Positions 42,201 to 52,973 of a stretch of DNA of 64,000 nucleotides are shown piece by piece. Below the pieces are notes generated by a model. It was not told where the DNA came from, made no database searches, and was given only the letters and a program-made list of their open reading frames with translations. Source of the DNA: Dryas octopetala (Eukaryota; Streptophyta; Magnoliopsida; Rosales; Rosaceae). Every line of letters begins with the position of its first letter. The first letter of the stretch is position 1. The DNA is taken from positions 30,924,698 to 30,988,697 of the forward strand of contig OY992833.1 of assembly GCA_963921425.1 (NCBI GenBank). Reading direction: 5' to 3'. The translations under genes were made by a program, and so were the position numbers.

Positions 42201-44570
42201 CTGTTGCCAACGGGTGTCTTTCTCAAACACTAAATCATCGAATCATTGGCTTTCAATATATTTTCATTTCTTGCATTAATAGGTCACGTACGGCGCAGAA
42301 ACTTGGCCTTATTAATTAATTAAATACGATTACTTGTTATATGATCATTCGGATATATTTTTAACTGGTAATTCTAATCATCTGTAAGATTTGTTCGTCT
42401 ACAAACTCTTTCGTGCCACTGCATGCGATGCAAATCACGCCCCTAAAGAGAATCAAACCAGGCGGCTGTTTTAGCCAAATTTCATCAACTTGTTGATAAA
42501 TTAAATCTGCAAAATTAGCGTAATGCTTACACATTCCACGCCATAAACTGGTTCTATTAGAAAATAATTATATTTAGACTAAAAATCTTCATAACTGTCC
42601 CTAATCGATCACTCTTTCTTTTTCTTTTTTGTAAATTAGACGAGCATTATTGATCATGTTAGCTGGTGTATCAGCTTTCAATATATATGTATATATCTTA
42701 GTTTAGGCTGAGACAAAGAATCACGTGTGATATTCATATAAAGAATACTTCAAGTCGCACATAATTATTAGGTAAAATATATATGTAGACTTAATTCTCT
42801 TTCTTGGACTGGGCGAAAGATGATTGGCTAATGGGTAGTTTAGTCAAAGCAGCCAGCATGAACTGATATGTTTTGATTCAGTTAGTATTACGTACTGACA
42901 ATCCTTCTTCCCTAGTCAATAATTAGCCGCTACTAATTATTTTTTTTTTTGGCCAAGGCCGCTACTAATTATTAGTTATATATAATTCCAACTGAAAATT
43001 GTTAAAATTGTTGTAGTTGTTTGTTTGTTGTTAACAACAACAACACATGTAATTAACCTGCTAATTGGGAATAATGTGGCTTCGTGGTTTTAATTTATTC
43101 GTAAAATTATAAATTATTTTGTATAATCGATATATTGTCACGTGCTATAATTAATCTAACATGTTATAATATAGGTCAATGTTATTAATATTATATCTTA
43201 CTAATATAAATATACTGTTCAATAATACCCTTACACATTAAATTGATTATATCATATGACGGTGTATCAGATATACCCATTTTTTCATAAAATTAACCAT
43301 ACGTGCATTGTGAAAGGCATATATACTGCTTTTTCAACGGTAAACCACTTAACGACAAGTATATATTTCACTGGAAATTGTTTCTTGACAATTATCAAAA
43401 TTTACATATATACGTTTCTATACAAGCAACCAAAATCAATTGCACTTTTGAGATATTCAGCTTAAATTAGTTCTGATTTCAAAATTGTTTCCTCTAAAAT
43501 TGATTATTAACGTATGAGAATTAATTAGTTGTGGTTTTTCTCTTATTTGGCGTTTAATTTTACCATACACGTTAGTTTTTCTTGGTGGATTAATGTAAAT
43601 TTGAATTAAAAATTCAATTAAAATCAACTTAATTAATAACTTTAATTCATGATCAGATAAGAATCATAAGATAACATTTTCTTAGCGTATCAATGAGACA
43701 TTAAACACTTTTAATCAACAAACTTCAGGGCCAAGGCCTGATAAGTGATATCATGATGGGCCAGCCTGGTACAAAAGACATACCAAGAACTTTTGGGCAT
43801 CAAGGAGATTAATATATAGGACAATACATCTATTTTTTATCGGTTACCCTTATAGAGATCGAGTATCGTTTTTTAGCAATAATATTAGCCAAATGCTATT
43901 TGCCTCCACACTTTTGTCTAACTTTTGCCTCCCAATTTATATGCATCAATTCATTCCATATGATTTATCTTATTTTTTTATAAAATCTAATGTATGAATG
44001 TCACAAAATTGAGAAAAAATTATGACAAATAGCAGCTTCCATAATTCTATAACCATAAAAAAATTTCTTAAATTTTAGACATTAACTATATTTATATATG
44101 TATTGTGAAAATTGATGACCGCCTCTTAATTATTAAAAACTTAATGCATTTAAGAAAGAAAGATTCCGTTACATCCGTTAATTATCATGGCTAATTGATT
44201 CGGTTTATCTTTTTGGGATTAAAGATTAATTTGATTTATTATTTACCAAAAAAAGAAAAGGAAAGAAAAGAATGAGTGATGTAGGGGAGGATCGAGGGTC
44301 ATCACAGATTCACATAAACTGAGTGAGTGAGTGAGTGAGTCAACTCGTTTTAGTTGCAGAAAAAATATGAGAGAGAGAGAGATGGATAGAATATACAAAA
44401 GCAACATAAATATAATTGTTGCTTCATTGACACGAAGCATACATACAGTAAAAAAACGAACTCTACATGAGTGAGAGTACATGCATGATGCACTCTCTAG
44501 TACTTTTATAATTAATTCGATCACTATTAATCCAACGGTCAAAAACAAACACCACCTCCCCCATAACTCA
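39230..44570. other. Intergenic region between PME and PMEI
   Basis: About 5.3 kb of AT-rich DNA with no supported gene. It contains the PME promoter, a (CA)n-(AT)n tract (39523-39551), several short AT tracts (near 40386-40411 and 41865-41882) and ATTAATTAATTA runs. At 43905-44035 is a patch with short inverted GCTATTTG motifs that may be a small degraded MITE. A GAGT tetranucleotide repeat (about 44321-44340) lies just beyond the 3' end of the PMEI gene. Confidence 0.6.
39331..39340 (-). promoter_or_regulatory. TATA box of the pectinesterase
   Basis: The minus strand reads CTATATATAG about 100 bases upstream of the ATG at 39229, a good position for a plant TATA element with a short leader. 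Confidence 0.55.
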
Positions 44571-45239
44571 CTAATCCAACGGCGCGTCCTTCTCAGCAAC
44601 ACGATTCACCAGCGCCAGCGCATTGCTGGTCACCTTCTTCACATTCTCCACCCGCCTACACACGTCCGTCTTTACCGGCCCGTCCGCCACGTCAGAAAAC
44701 CCGTCCGTACAGGTCTCCTCGTCCGTCAGCGCCGCGCTCATCCACGTCTGTACGTTGCTCATCTGGAACCGGAACGACCCGCCGCCGCCCGACCCAGCCT
44801 CCGACCCAAGCTGCCGCATCTGCTTCAGCGACCCGCGAATCTCGTCCACGGTGTCGTCCAAGTTGCTGAAGCAGTCGTGGAGGGCGGCGGCGGCGCGCGG
44901 GTCGGCGCCGTAGTCGGCTTGGCGGGAAATGTTGGAGACGTAGGCGGCCATGCGCTTGGCCTTGGCGAGGCTGACGCCGATGGCGACCTTGGCGAGCTGA
45001 GCCGGGTCGTTCTGGATTGCGCTGGCGTAGCGGGAGAGGGAGTTGTAGCAGAGGTCCGGGTAGAGCGTGGTGCCGCAGCTAGTACGGATGAAATCAGTGT
45101 CGTTGGTGGTGGTGGTGGGAGTGGGGACCGGGGATCCGACGGTGGGGATTGGGCGGAGGATGAGGAGGCAGAGGAAGAGTGAGAGTAGTAAGGTGGGTAG
45201 GTGGAGAGAGAAAGGGAATATGTGGTGCTTTGGAGTCAT
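44571..45239 (-). CDS. Pectinesterase inhibitor (PMEI, 21 kDa-like)
   Basis: Single-exon secreted protein of 222 residues. Residues 1-36 are a signal peptide (FPFSLHLPTLLLSLFLCLL). The rest is the PMEI four-helix bundle with the two disulphide pairs expected in TSCGTTLYPDLCYNSL, ALHDCFSNLDDTVDEI and DEETCTDGFSD. Proteins of this family bind PME in the apoplast in a pH-dependent manner, or inhibit invertases; the sequence alone does not settle which. A glycine-rich GSGGGGS insert sits between helices. The coding region is strikingly GC-rich compared with its surroundings. It lies about 5.3 kb from the PME, on the same strand, so co-regulation with the PME is possible. By recall, At1g23205 and At1g70720 occupy the same position in Arabidopsis. 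Confidence 0.93.
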   Translation of the reverse strand: MTPKHHIFPFSLHLPTLLLSLFLCLLILRPIPTVGSPVPTPTTTTNDTDFIRTSCGTTLYPDLCYNSLSRYASAIQNDPAQLAKVAIGVSLAKAKRMAAYVSNISRQADYGADPRAAAALHDCFSNLDDTVDEIRGSLKQMRQLGSEAGSGGGGSFRFQMSNVQTWMSAALTDEETCTDGFSDVADGPVKTDVCRRVENVKKVTSNALALVNRVAEKDAPLD

Positions 45240-45332
45240 GGTTTGTGTTTGTTTGGAGGGTTTTGGGCTCTGGGATTATAGTCTATCGCTATTGTCTAAT
45301 GAGGCTTCTAGTACATGTCATTTGGGTGGGGG

Positions 45333-45342
45333 TATATATAAG
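45333..45342 (-). promoter_or_regulatory. TATA box of the PMEI gene
   Basis: The minus strand reads TTATATATAC about 95-105 bases upstream of the ATG at 45239. Confidence 0.55.
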
Positions 45343-48006
45343 TAGGGGATCGAGTTGGACCTCTCCTTTTCTTTTCTCAAATTTCAGACCAAATAAAACT
45401 CATTTAAACACAATCTAATAATTCATTTTTCTTCATTGAATTCTTCACTGTGGATTCGATTCTTTTTACTTTCTAATTGTTTGGATTCTGTTTAATGAAA
45501 AGAAGTCAAAGGAAGGGGAGAGAGAGAGAGGAAAAAAAAAAGGACAGTTTCATTAGACTCATTAGAGCAATTCATATTTTGGGAAAAACATAAAACTTCA
45601 TTGCTTATTTTCTTTTTAAAAAATCTTCACTAAATGACTTATTTTAATAAAAAGTTTACATATTGACTGGTGTTTTGAATAATTAAAAGAGTACCGCTAC
45701 ATGCATACTCATTTTCTTTTCACTACACATCCTTTACTCTTACACATTTTATATAATATTTTTTATTTTATAATTTCTCAAAAAATACCTCAAAAATTCT
45801 AAAGTACCCACACCCATTAAAAGAAAAAGAAAAAAAAAAACACTCCCACAGCCAACCCAAGGCCCGATTCCACCCCTGCCACCGATCTTACCGGAGTTTC
45901 TCCTCTCTCTCTCCAATTTGATTATTTCATCCACTATTTTAATGTTAACTTTGACCTTTTCTACTTTAATCTTGAATTTTCGGATTCTTAAGTAATTTAG
46001 TTAATTTTATGGGCCAGCCTTGTTAACGTTTCAAAATATTGGTTAAAGTTGTTGCTCCACATTAAATACGGTATTTTATGAAGTTTCCCAAAGTTTCCTT
46101 TTACTATTATTGATTATTATTTAATCGAGTAATTAAATGGTGGGACCTGAATTCTAGCGTGAAATGGGAACGCAAATTAAGCAGGGCCGCCCATTTCGCA
46201 GTGGCTTTTGAATTGCGGCTGCAGGTGGTACGTGAACCGAGAAATTAACGGTCGGCAGTTGGCCAAAGACGAAATCAACGGCCACAATGAAGACATTTTA
46301 ATAACAACTGATTCAGTGCGAGTCGGGTACATCGTGATCTTATTGGAAAAATTGAACATGCAATTAAATTTGACGGCATCTAAATTTTGAGAAGTGATTC
46401 TGTACAAAAATAACATCCTCGTATAATATAATTAATTTATTTTTCATAATATAAGTGAATATTATTAATATTATATTTAAAATTATTAATTTTTTGTTCA
46501 TTGTATTATAACATGTAAATCAATACAACATGTACTGACAGGGTTACACAAGATTATTTTTTCAAATTTTTTAGCGAAGTGTTACACCTGTGAGTGTGAG
46601 TTGTGACAGGTGGGCGAAGGGGTGGCAAGCTGGTGGATGCTAGCCGACCACCATATTGTTCTGGAGGCAGTTGGGTTTGGGTACGTTAGTTGGAAGGGGG
46701 TGAGAATTTAGAGCTTCTTTTCTTTTGTTTACTTGCCCACTATTGCCAAGCGTGCAACTTTATGGTGTAGCACTATTGCCTTTAGCGTGTAGTGGGTCCA
46801 ACTGTCCAAGTCTTAACACTTATTAATTGCACCACCACAGAAATACAGAATCATTGTGTGTGTATATATTCAGCATTTTAGTTTTTGGAATGGAAGGAAT
46901 GTGCATGTCCTTCCACATTTCCAGGCATGCTCTGCGTTCACTATCAAAGTATCAATGAAAGCAAAAGACCATATGACTTCTTACTTCTCAGTCTTAAGTA
47001 TTTTCGTCAAGACTGTGACTGCGCTAACAAATAACAACTTGGAGGTCAGCTCTATAGCTTTTTGAAGTGATGTGTATATTGTGTGTATATATATATATAT
47101 ATATATATGCATTGTATAGATGATCCAAGACAATAAGATATTGGTGTCTAGACCTTTTGAGCTGAATACTTTGTTTGTGTCTTATGCTTATCATATGTAA
47201 AAGTTAAAACTACTTCAAATTTTCACTTTATTAGTTTTTTAGATTTGTATTTGTTTTTGCAGAATGACTTTTGTAAAAGTGTCATTCCCTGATTCCCCTT
47301 CCCATTTTTTGAGGGTCAAATAACCATTTATTCAACTAGAAAAAGAAGTTATAGGAAAGTCATTAGCGATACATTTTATAAGCCAATTAAGACATTCCTA
47401 GTTCAGTGTTTGGAAATACTGAAAATATATTGTAACCGAGAGCAAATTTTACGTTCATACTTTGATAGAATATTTGGTTTGTGAACTTTTGTGTAGTAAA
47501 TAAGCCCTTGTAATCCCAAGTATATATATATATGAATTAGTTGTTGGAGCTTTTGGGAGAAGATATAATTGAATCACGAGATGATCGGCGCAATTGACTC
47601 AAATCAAGTAATCTCATGACTTGATTGTATTGATATGCGGACAGGATGAGGAAAACATCACCCTCATCCATGTAAAAGCTTGCCATAAGTTATGAGTTTG
47701 TGTTTGTTGGCGGGACCGCCCAGATTTTCTTGGTTTAAAGTTGCGAGTTTTTCAAAAGAGAAAGATGGACATTCATATGCAATTGAAAATCACAGAGGTA
47801 GCTATAGCCTATAGGTTGTGTTTTAAAATAAGATTATACATAAAAGAAACCATGATTTCAGCTTTAAAAAGCTAGCTGTCTCCAATGGGTCATTATGAAG
47901 TAATATGAACAAATGGCCCACCTACCCATGCAATGCATCATTGTGATTTAAACATTTTGCCAAATTCAGCTGCGTTAAACGAGGGGAAATGTCTACCCTA
48001 ATTAAG

Positions 48007-48284
48007 TAATAGATCAGATTTATGAGTCACACTATTTTACATACTATTTTTACACCTCTTTCGTCAAAGCGACGACATCAAAGCGACGACACAGTGCCAA
48101 TATTATATTACAATCAACATTTGTTGTAGTTAGTTATAATCAATAAGGTACCGGCATGATGATTGAAAAATTAACATTTGTTAAAATTTTGTATGCTAAT
48201 ATCGTACCGATACCATATTATCGCTTTACCAAAAAAGAGTAAAAATGGTATGTAAAATAGTGTGGCTCATAAAACTGACCCTTA
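48007..48284. mobile_element. Short inverted-repeat MITE
   Basis: The left end TAATAGATCAGATTTATGAG and the complement of the right end TAAGGGTCAGTTTTATGAG open inverted repeats of about 45 bases sharing CACACTATTTTACATAC. The interior is non-coding and partly palindromic. The target duplication is unclear, so the superfamily is not assigned. Confidence 0.7.
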
Positions 48285-48455
48285 ATTAATTCTACAGCAT
48301 TTTAAGTACTATTGCATTTCCTATTTCTCAACAAAGGTATAGAAACTAACATGTATTGAGTTTAACTTTTAATATTGAGTGGGACCCAAAATAAATAACA
48401 GACGAATAAGTTGAGTTAATTAATAACCTAGATAGTATCATAGTATACGTGCACG

Positions 48456-49800
48456 CAATGAGTAAAATTTCGGTTTCAAGAAAATTTTCGATGGAAATTT
48501 CAACAGAAATTTTCGCAGAAATTTCGATTAAAATTTTGATTTTGATAAAATTAGACAAAAAAGACGAAAATTGCTATCAAAATATGAAAATTTTGAATAA
48601 AACTTGACCATATGTTTATTTAACATATTATCTACTACATTGTTAAAAAACATTGAAGAAATCAAATAATATAGTAGATTTCATGTGATATGTGATGAAT
48701 ATAATGTGCGCCGGAGACAATACTGTTAAAAAAATACTTCACTAATTAATAATTACATAATAAAATTACACAAATAAATCACCAATGTGACAACGGAAAG
48801 TAGCAAGTTTACTTAAAGGGACTTGTAAATGGTCTTCAATAGTTAAATTAAGCCAAATTGGGTTAAAATAGAATCAATCCGATGGTAGCATCGGCGATAA
48901 CTATTTACCTAAAATTTCAATTTTACAAATTATCAAAATTAGAAAACCAAAACATTAAGAAAATGAAACTTCATAATAAGGGGATAAATTTCTTTTTCAT
49001 AATTTATGTTTACAAGTTACAACTAAACGAAACACCAAAATGACCAAATCAAACTCCAAATAAAATCTCAAATCTTTTTTTTTTTCTTTCCAATTGCCTA
49101 AAGACTCTAATAAATCTCAATCTACCTCAGAAAAAAAAAAAAAAAAAAATTCTTTCCTTTTTTCTCTTTTTTTTTTTTTCTCTTTTTTTTTTTTTTTCCT
49201 TTTCCTTTCTTTTCTCTTTTTTTTTTTTTTTCCTTTTCCTCTTCTTCCCCCGTGACCTTCCTCCTTTTTTCTTTCCTTTTCCTCTTCTTCCCCCAGTGCC
49301 CAGACGCCCAGTGGTCTTCCACTCTTCCCTTCCTTCTCCCTCCTTGCCCAGACGCCCAGTGATCTGCGCCCAGTGATCTGCGCCCACCTCCCGCGACCAA
49401 AACCCACTCCTTGCGCCGCCCGCGCCTGCGGCTTGCCTCCTCCCTCCTTCCCCAGCCAGCCCGCTCGCCTCATCCCTCCTTCCTCAGCCAGCCTCGCGCC
49501 GTCGCTCGCCTCCTCCCCCACTTCGTCATTGGCAAAAAGCACAACGAGATCGTCCTCAAGCTCGACCCCAACAGCCAGACCATCGAAGACGACTTTCTCG
49601 GCGCCAAGGTGATGTGGACGACCGAAGGGCAGAGACAGTCGCGAAATTTGGGCGAAATTTCGCCGATATTTTACAAAATTGTACGTGAAACTGCTTCGAA
49701 ATTTCACCGAAAAGTTAACGAAAATTAACGGATATGGTATAAAATTTCGAGACCCCCAAAAACAAAAATTTCGCCGAAATTTTCAAAATTTCACTCCTTA
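48456..49800. mobile_element. Non-autonomous hAT element, relative of 32783-36028
   Basis: Ends CAATGAGTAAAATTTCGG and, in complement, TAAGGAGTGAAATTTTG, flanked by the exact eight-base duplication CGTGCACG (48448-48455 and 49801-49808). The left about 250 bases match the left end of the hAT at 32783, and both have an AT-rich left half followed by a pyrimidine-rich tract. The right half here has an unusually GC-rich, coding-like segment (about 49300-49620). No transposase. Confidence 0.82.
49500..49620 (+). pseudogene. Unidentified GC-rich coding-like fragment in the hAT element
   Basis: The frame reads FVIGKKHNEIVLKLDPNS then QTIEDDFLGAKVMW with codon use and amino-acid composition like a real exon, in sharp contrast to the AT-rich element around it. 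I do not recognise the family. It is preceded by a proline/serine-rich GC-rich run with the duplicated phrase GATCTGCGCCCA (around 49361-49385). By analogy with the other two elements it is probably a captured host exon. Confidence 0.45.
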
Positions 49801-49934
49801 CGTGCACGTACGTATTGAATTGCAGCTACAAGGTTAATTATATTAATGGATGGAATCAAATATATCTGTTTACTTCATTATAATATTTACTAGGTATCGA
49901 ATTTTTACTATTAATTGCATGCCGATATTTAATT

Positions 49935-50403
49935 TAGTGAGTAATTTTAAACCCGCTAACCACCCAAAAAATTTGCCTAAACCCCCACCCATCTAGAAAC
50001 TCTCTTAAAATCCCTTATAACTTATAATCCTAAATTATCTTTCTGACGCATGTTGACGCACCCTGACGCGCGCTGACGTCACTGTAATTGAATTTTTGTG
50101 AAACTGATATTTTTTTTTTTTTTTTCTGAAATTGAATTTCAGAAATTCAATTACACTAAATTTAAGAATTCAGTTACACTAAATAAAAAAAAACATAATT
50201 AAAATTATATGAAAATTAAAAATAAATAAAAGAGGTAAAACTGAAAAATTAAAAGATAGGGAGTCAAACTTGGCTGGGTATTAGTTGACTAGGGGGTTTA
50301 GGAAAATATTAAGTGTAAGATTGGGAGTTATGGGAGAAGTAGATTTTGGGTGGGGTTTATGAGAGATTTTTTCTCTAACTAGGGGGTTTATAATTATTTA
50401 CAT
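49935..50403. mobile_element. Mutator-type foldback element 3
   Basis: The left end TAGTGAGTAATTTTAAACCC and the complement of the right end ATGTAAATAATTATAAACCC are terminal inverted repeats. The element is flanked by an exact nine-base duplication TATTTAATT (49926-49934 and 50404-50412). Subterminal regions repeat CCTAAACCCCC and CACCC motifs, and the interior has a cluster of TGACG motifs (50043-50085) like that in foldback element 1. Non-coding. Confidence 0.75.
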
Positions 50404-51115
50404 TATTTAATTCATGTATGTATAAAATAATGTATTGATTGCTAGCTATCATTTTCAAATGGGTTTAAGTTTCGCATTTCAAGAAAAAAAAAACAAAATA
50501 TAACAATATGATTGAAATAGAATGAAAAATAGTTGAACGATCATATCACCCAAAACAAAATCGACCTGTTAAATCATGTGAATAGTGTGTTTGCCATAAA
50601 CTATGCGGGTCAAATTATTTGAACAGAAAAATTGTATGTCACATAACTTCGGAGGAGGACAATAATCATCGTCAGTTAGAAATTGATTATTAGCTCACTA
50701 ATTTTCTGGAACATGATATAAACAAAAAGAAACCCGAGCTTCTGTTTCTTTTTACTCTTTTTTTCAAAATCTCTCAATTGGATTATTAATGAATCAATCC
50801 GCTAATTTAATTATCTTTAATATCAAGAATAATTGTGGGCTCACTATGTTTCTAACTGTCTACGTATCAAACAAAAGTAGTCCTCTGGTTTTAACTTTCA
50901 GTGTGTACGTCCGCATTTACCGTACTCCGTGAAAGTTAAAGCCTTTGAATAAGGAATTGAACCTAAATAGATACTTTTATTGAAGCTAGGCTCTAATTAA
51001 TTAAATTAAGGACAGGCTATAGCTTATAGTTTTTTTTCTTGGTCGGCTATAGGCTATAGCTAAAGTTGTAACTTTAACTTTTGTAGTTAATAATAATGGA
51101 TGCGAATATTACTAA

Positions 51116-51316
51116 GAATAATGCTATATTTACCACATTTTTATACCACATTTTTATACCATCTGACGTGTCATTATTTTATTGGACAAAGTTTTTCTTT
51201 TCTTTTTTGGGTTTTTATTTTTATTTTTTAGTATCCAATATATGAATGACATGTAAGTTGCCACATAAGGTGGTATAAAATTATAGTATAAAAATGTGGT
51301 ATATGTAGCATTACTG
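51116..51316. mobile_element. Mutator-type MITE, copy B
   Basis: The 201-base element is the same family as 25024-25214 but in the opposite orientation: ends GAATAATGCTATATTTACCA and, in complement, CAGTAATGCTACATATACCA. It is flanked by an exact nine-base duplication TATTACTAA (51107-51115 and 51317-51325). Confidence 0.85.
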
Positions 51317-52869
51317 TATTACTAATTATCCTCAAACATGTGCCAAAATTATGAACAGGCTTTTGGAATGAAAAATGATGGGCTATTGGGCTGTGTGGGC
51401 TGACATTTGATGAGGCTTTACATGCAAATTCGTTTCTTAACTGGGTTGCGGTTCAAGCGAATCAACAAATAGCTTTGCCAATCTAGGCCCATTGAAACTA
51501 CTAACAAGGACGGACTAACTATATATCATTGAGATAAGACCCATTTGCTTATCTCAGAGTCGGAAAAGTTTGTCTTCATCTAAAAAACGTGAGTGGAAAG
51601 AAAGGTAAGCTGTAGCATCAACTTGGTAATTCATTGGGTGGGGTTGCTTTGGGTGTCTTTGATTAGGGAGTGAGAAGATTGGGTTACCACTTACCAAAAT
51701 GCGTTACGACAGCAGTACTACTTATGGTGTTGTTGCATGCACATGGAAGTCCAATAATTGATTCAAAGTTGAAAGTAACATTAACTGTTTGCTAATAATG
51801 TAGATAGTTTTTCAGAAAGCTTGCTTAACTATGATACCTAACAAGTCACATGCATCACCAATTCACTAACTGGGGACTAGCTAGCAAGACTCTGGCTACC
51901 TCCTCCAAAGCCGTATCTATATAATTTAGCTAATATGCCTATATCCATCAATTAATTATCATTTATCTCGGACTTAAATAGGGGTTTAATCCACTTTTTT
52001 ACATGTGCAGTTATTGATTGAATTAGGTGCTACCCCCGTTTTTGTAGCATGACTACTTTCTCCCCAGCTTTAACCCTCGGTGCTCGGGGGGCAACCTACA
52101 GTTCTTGTGCAGCATCTAGCGGGACTATCAAAAGATCTATATAAAAAATAGGTGTATATACGTATTGTATCACCCTGTATGATTACGTGTCAAGTTATAT
52201 AATGAAAAAGAAAAGCACATCAAATGTGTATAGCAGTGAACTTGGTATTATTGATTATTCGTAAATCATAAATGTGTGGTGGACCTGGACCACTCAATCC
52301 AATCTAATTACTGCGACTGTATACATATCCCAACCGTAGATACTACGTACGCACTACCCTTAATTTTGTCCAACAGAGAATCAAAGATCACATGCCATCC
52401 TCAATCTCTCAATCCATATTCCCATTGGTCTAAAGTTGCAACCTTAGAAACTCATACAGTCAACCTATCTGACGCTTCAGAGTCATTCTCTCAATCTCTC
52501 CCCTCCACGTCAAAACTCCATACTTCTATATTTGTTGGAAATTGCAATGTAAAATGAAATGACTCAATCAATGTAACTTTTCCTGTAATGCGCTATGGGC
52601 CCAACACCCCTCACTCCTTCCACATGTTCCCCATCAAATCCCACCTCCCTTATACTTTCGTAAATTCGTATACGTGATCCACCACACCACACCGGCACAC
52701 CCCACCGTCGCTCATAACTTATAAGCTTATAGCCTTTGTACAACCTAATTTTACCACCGCTTGGGTCCTAACTCCTAACCCAGTCCAAAGAGTCAAAGAC
52801 CCAAGCGACCCAGTCAGTAGGGAGGCATGTTCTGCTTTGGAATCCGAACATCATCCACTTATCTCTCTC

Positions 52870-52930
52870 CACGTGGTGTCCACCCGTTGGCCCAAACTCT
52901 GGAATCCAATGACGTCTTTTCATTATAAAG
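52870..52930 (+). promoter_or_regulatory. Core promoter of the GH9 endoglucanase
   Basis: A CACGTG G-box at 52870-52875 is followed by ATTATAAAG at 52922-52930, about 45 bases before the ATG at 52974. This implies a very short 5' leader of roughly 15-25 bases if this TATA is used. Confidence 0.5.
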
Positions 52931-52973
52931 AACACACGACGGTACCCCTAAAGTGCTCCCACCCCCAACAAAA

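Larger units (their letters stand above)
45240..52973. other. Intergenic region rich in transposon relics
   Basis: No intact gene in 7.7 kb. It holds an inverted-repeat MITE (48007-48284), a hAT element with a coding-like fragment (48456-49800), a Mutator-type foldback (49935-50403) and a Mutator-type MITE (51116-51316). The GH9 promoter occupies the right end, with a CACGTG G-box at 52870 and an ATTATAAAG TATA box at 52922. Remaining DNA is AT-rich and unremarkable. Confidence 0.65.

Noticed and set aside
43905..44035. Small MITE with inverted GCTATTTG motifs
   Set aside because: Only about nine bases of inverted match and no duplication; kept as a note in the intergenic entry only.
44481..45182. 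A 233-residue plus-strand ORF opposite PMEI
   Set aside because: It is the reverse of a GC-rich PMEI exon. The minus strand has the signal peptide and Cys pattern; this frame has neither.
49117..49707. A 196-residue minus-strand Lys/Glu-rich ORF and its overlapping relatives
   Set aside because: Most of it is the complement of a pyrimidine tract inside the hAT element.
52953..52973. Earlier start for the GH9 gene at a GTG codon
   Set aside because: Plants start at ATG here; the ATG at 52974 directly precedes a standard signal peptide.
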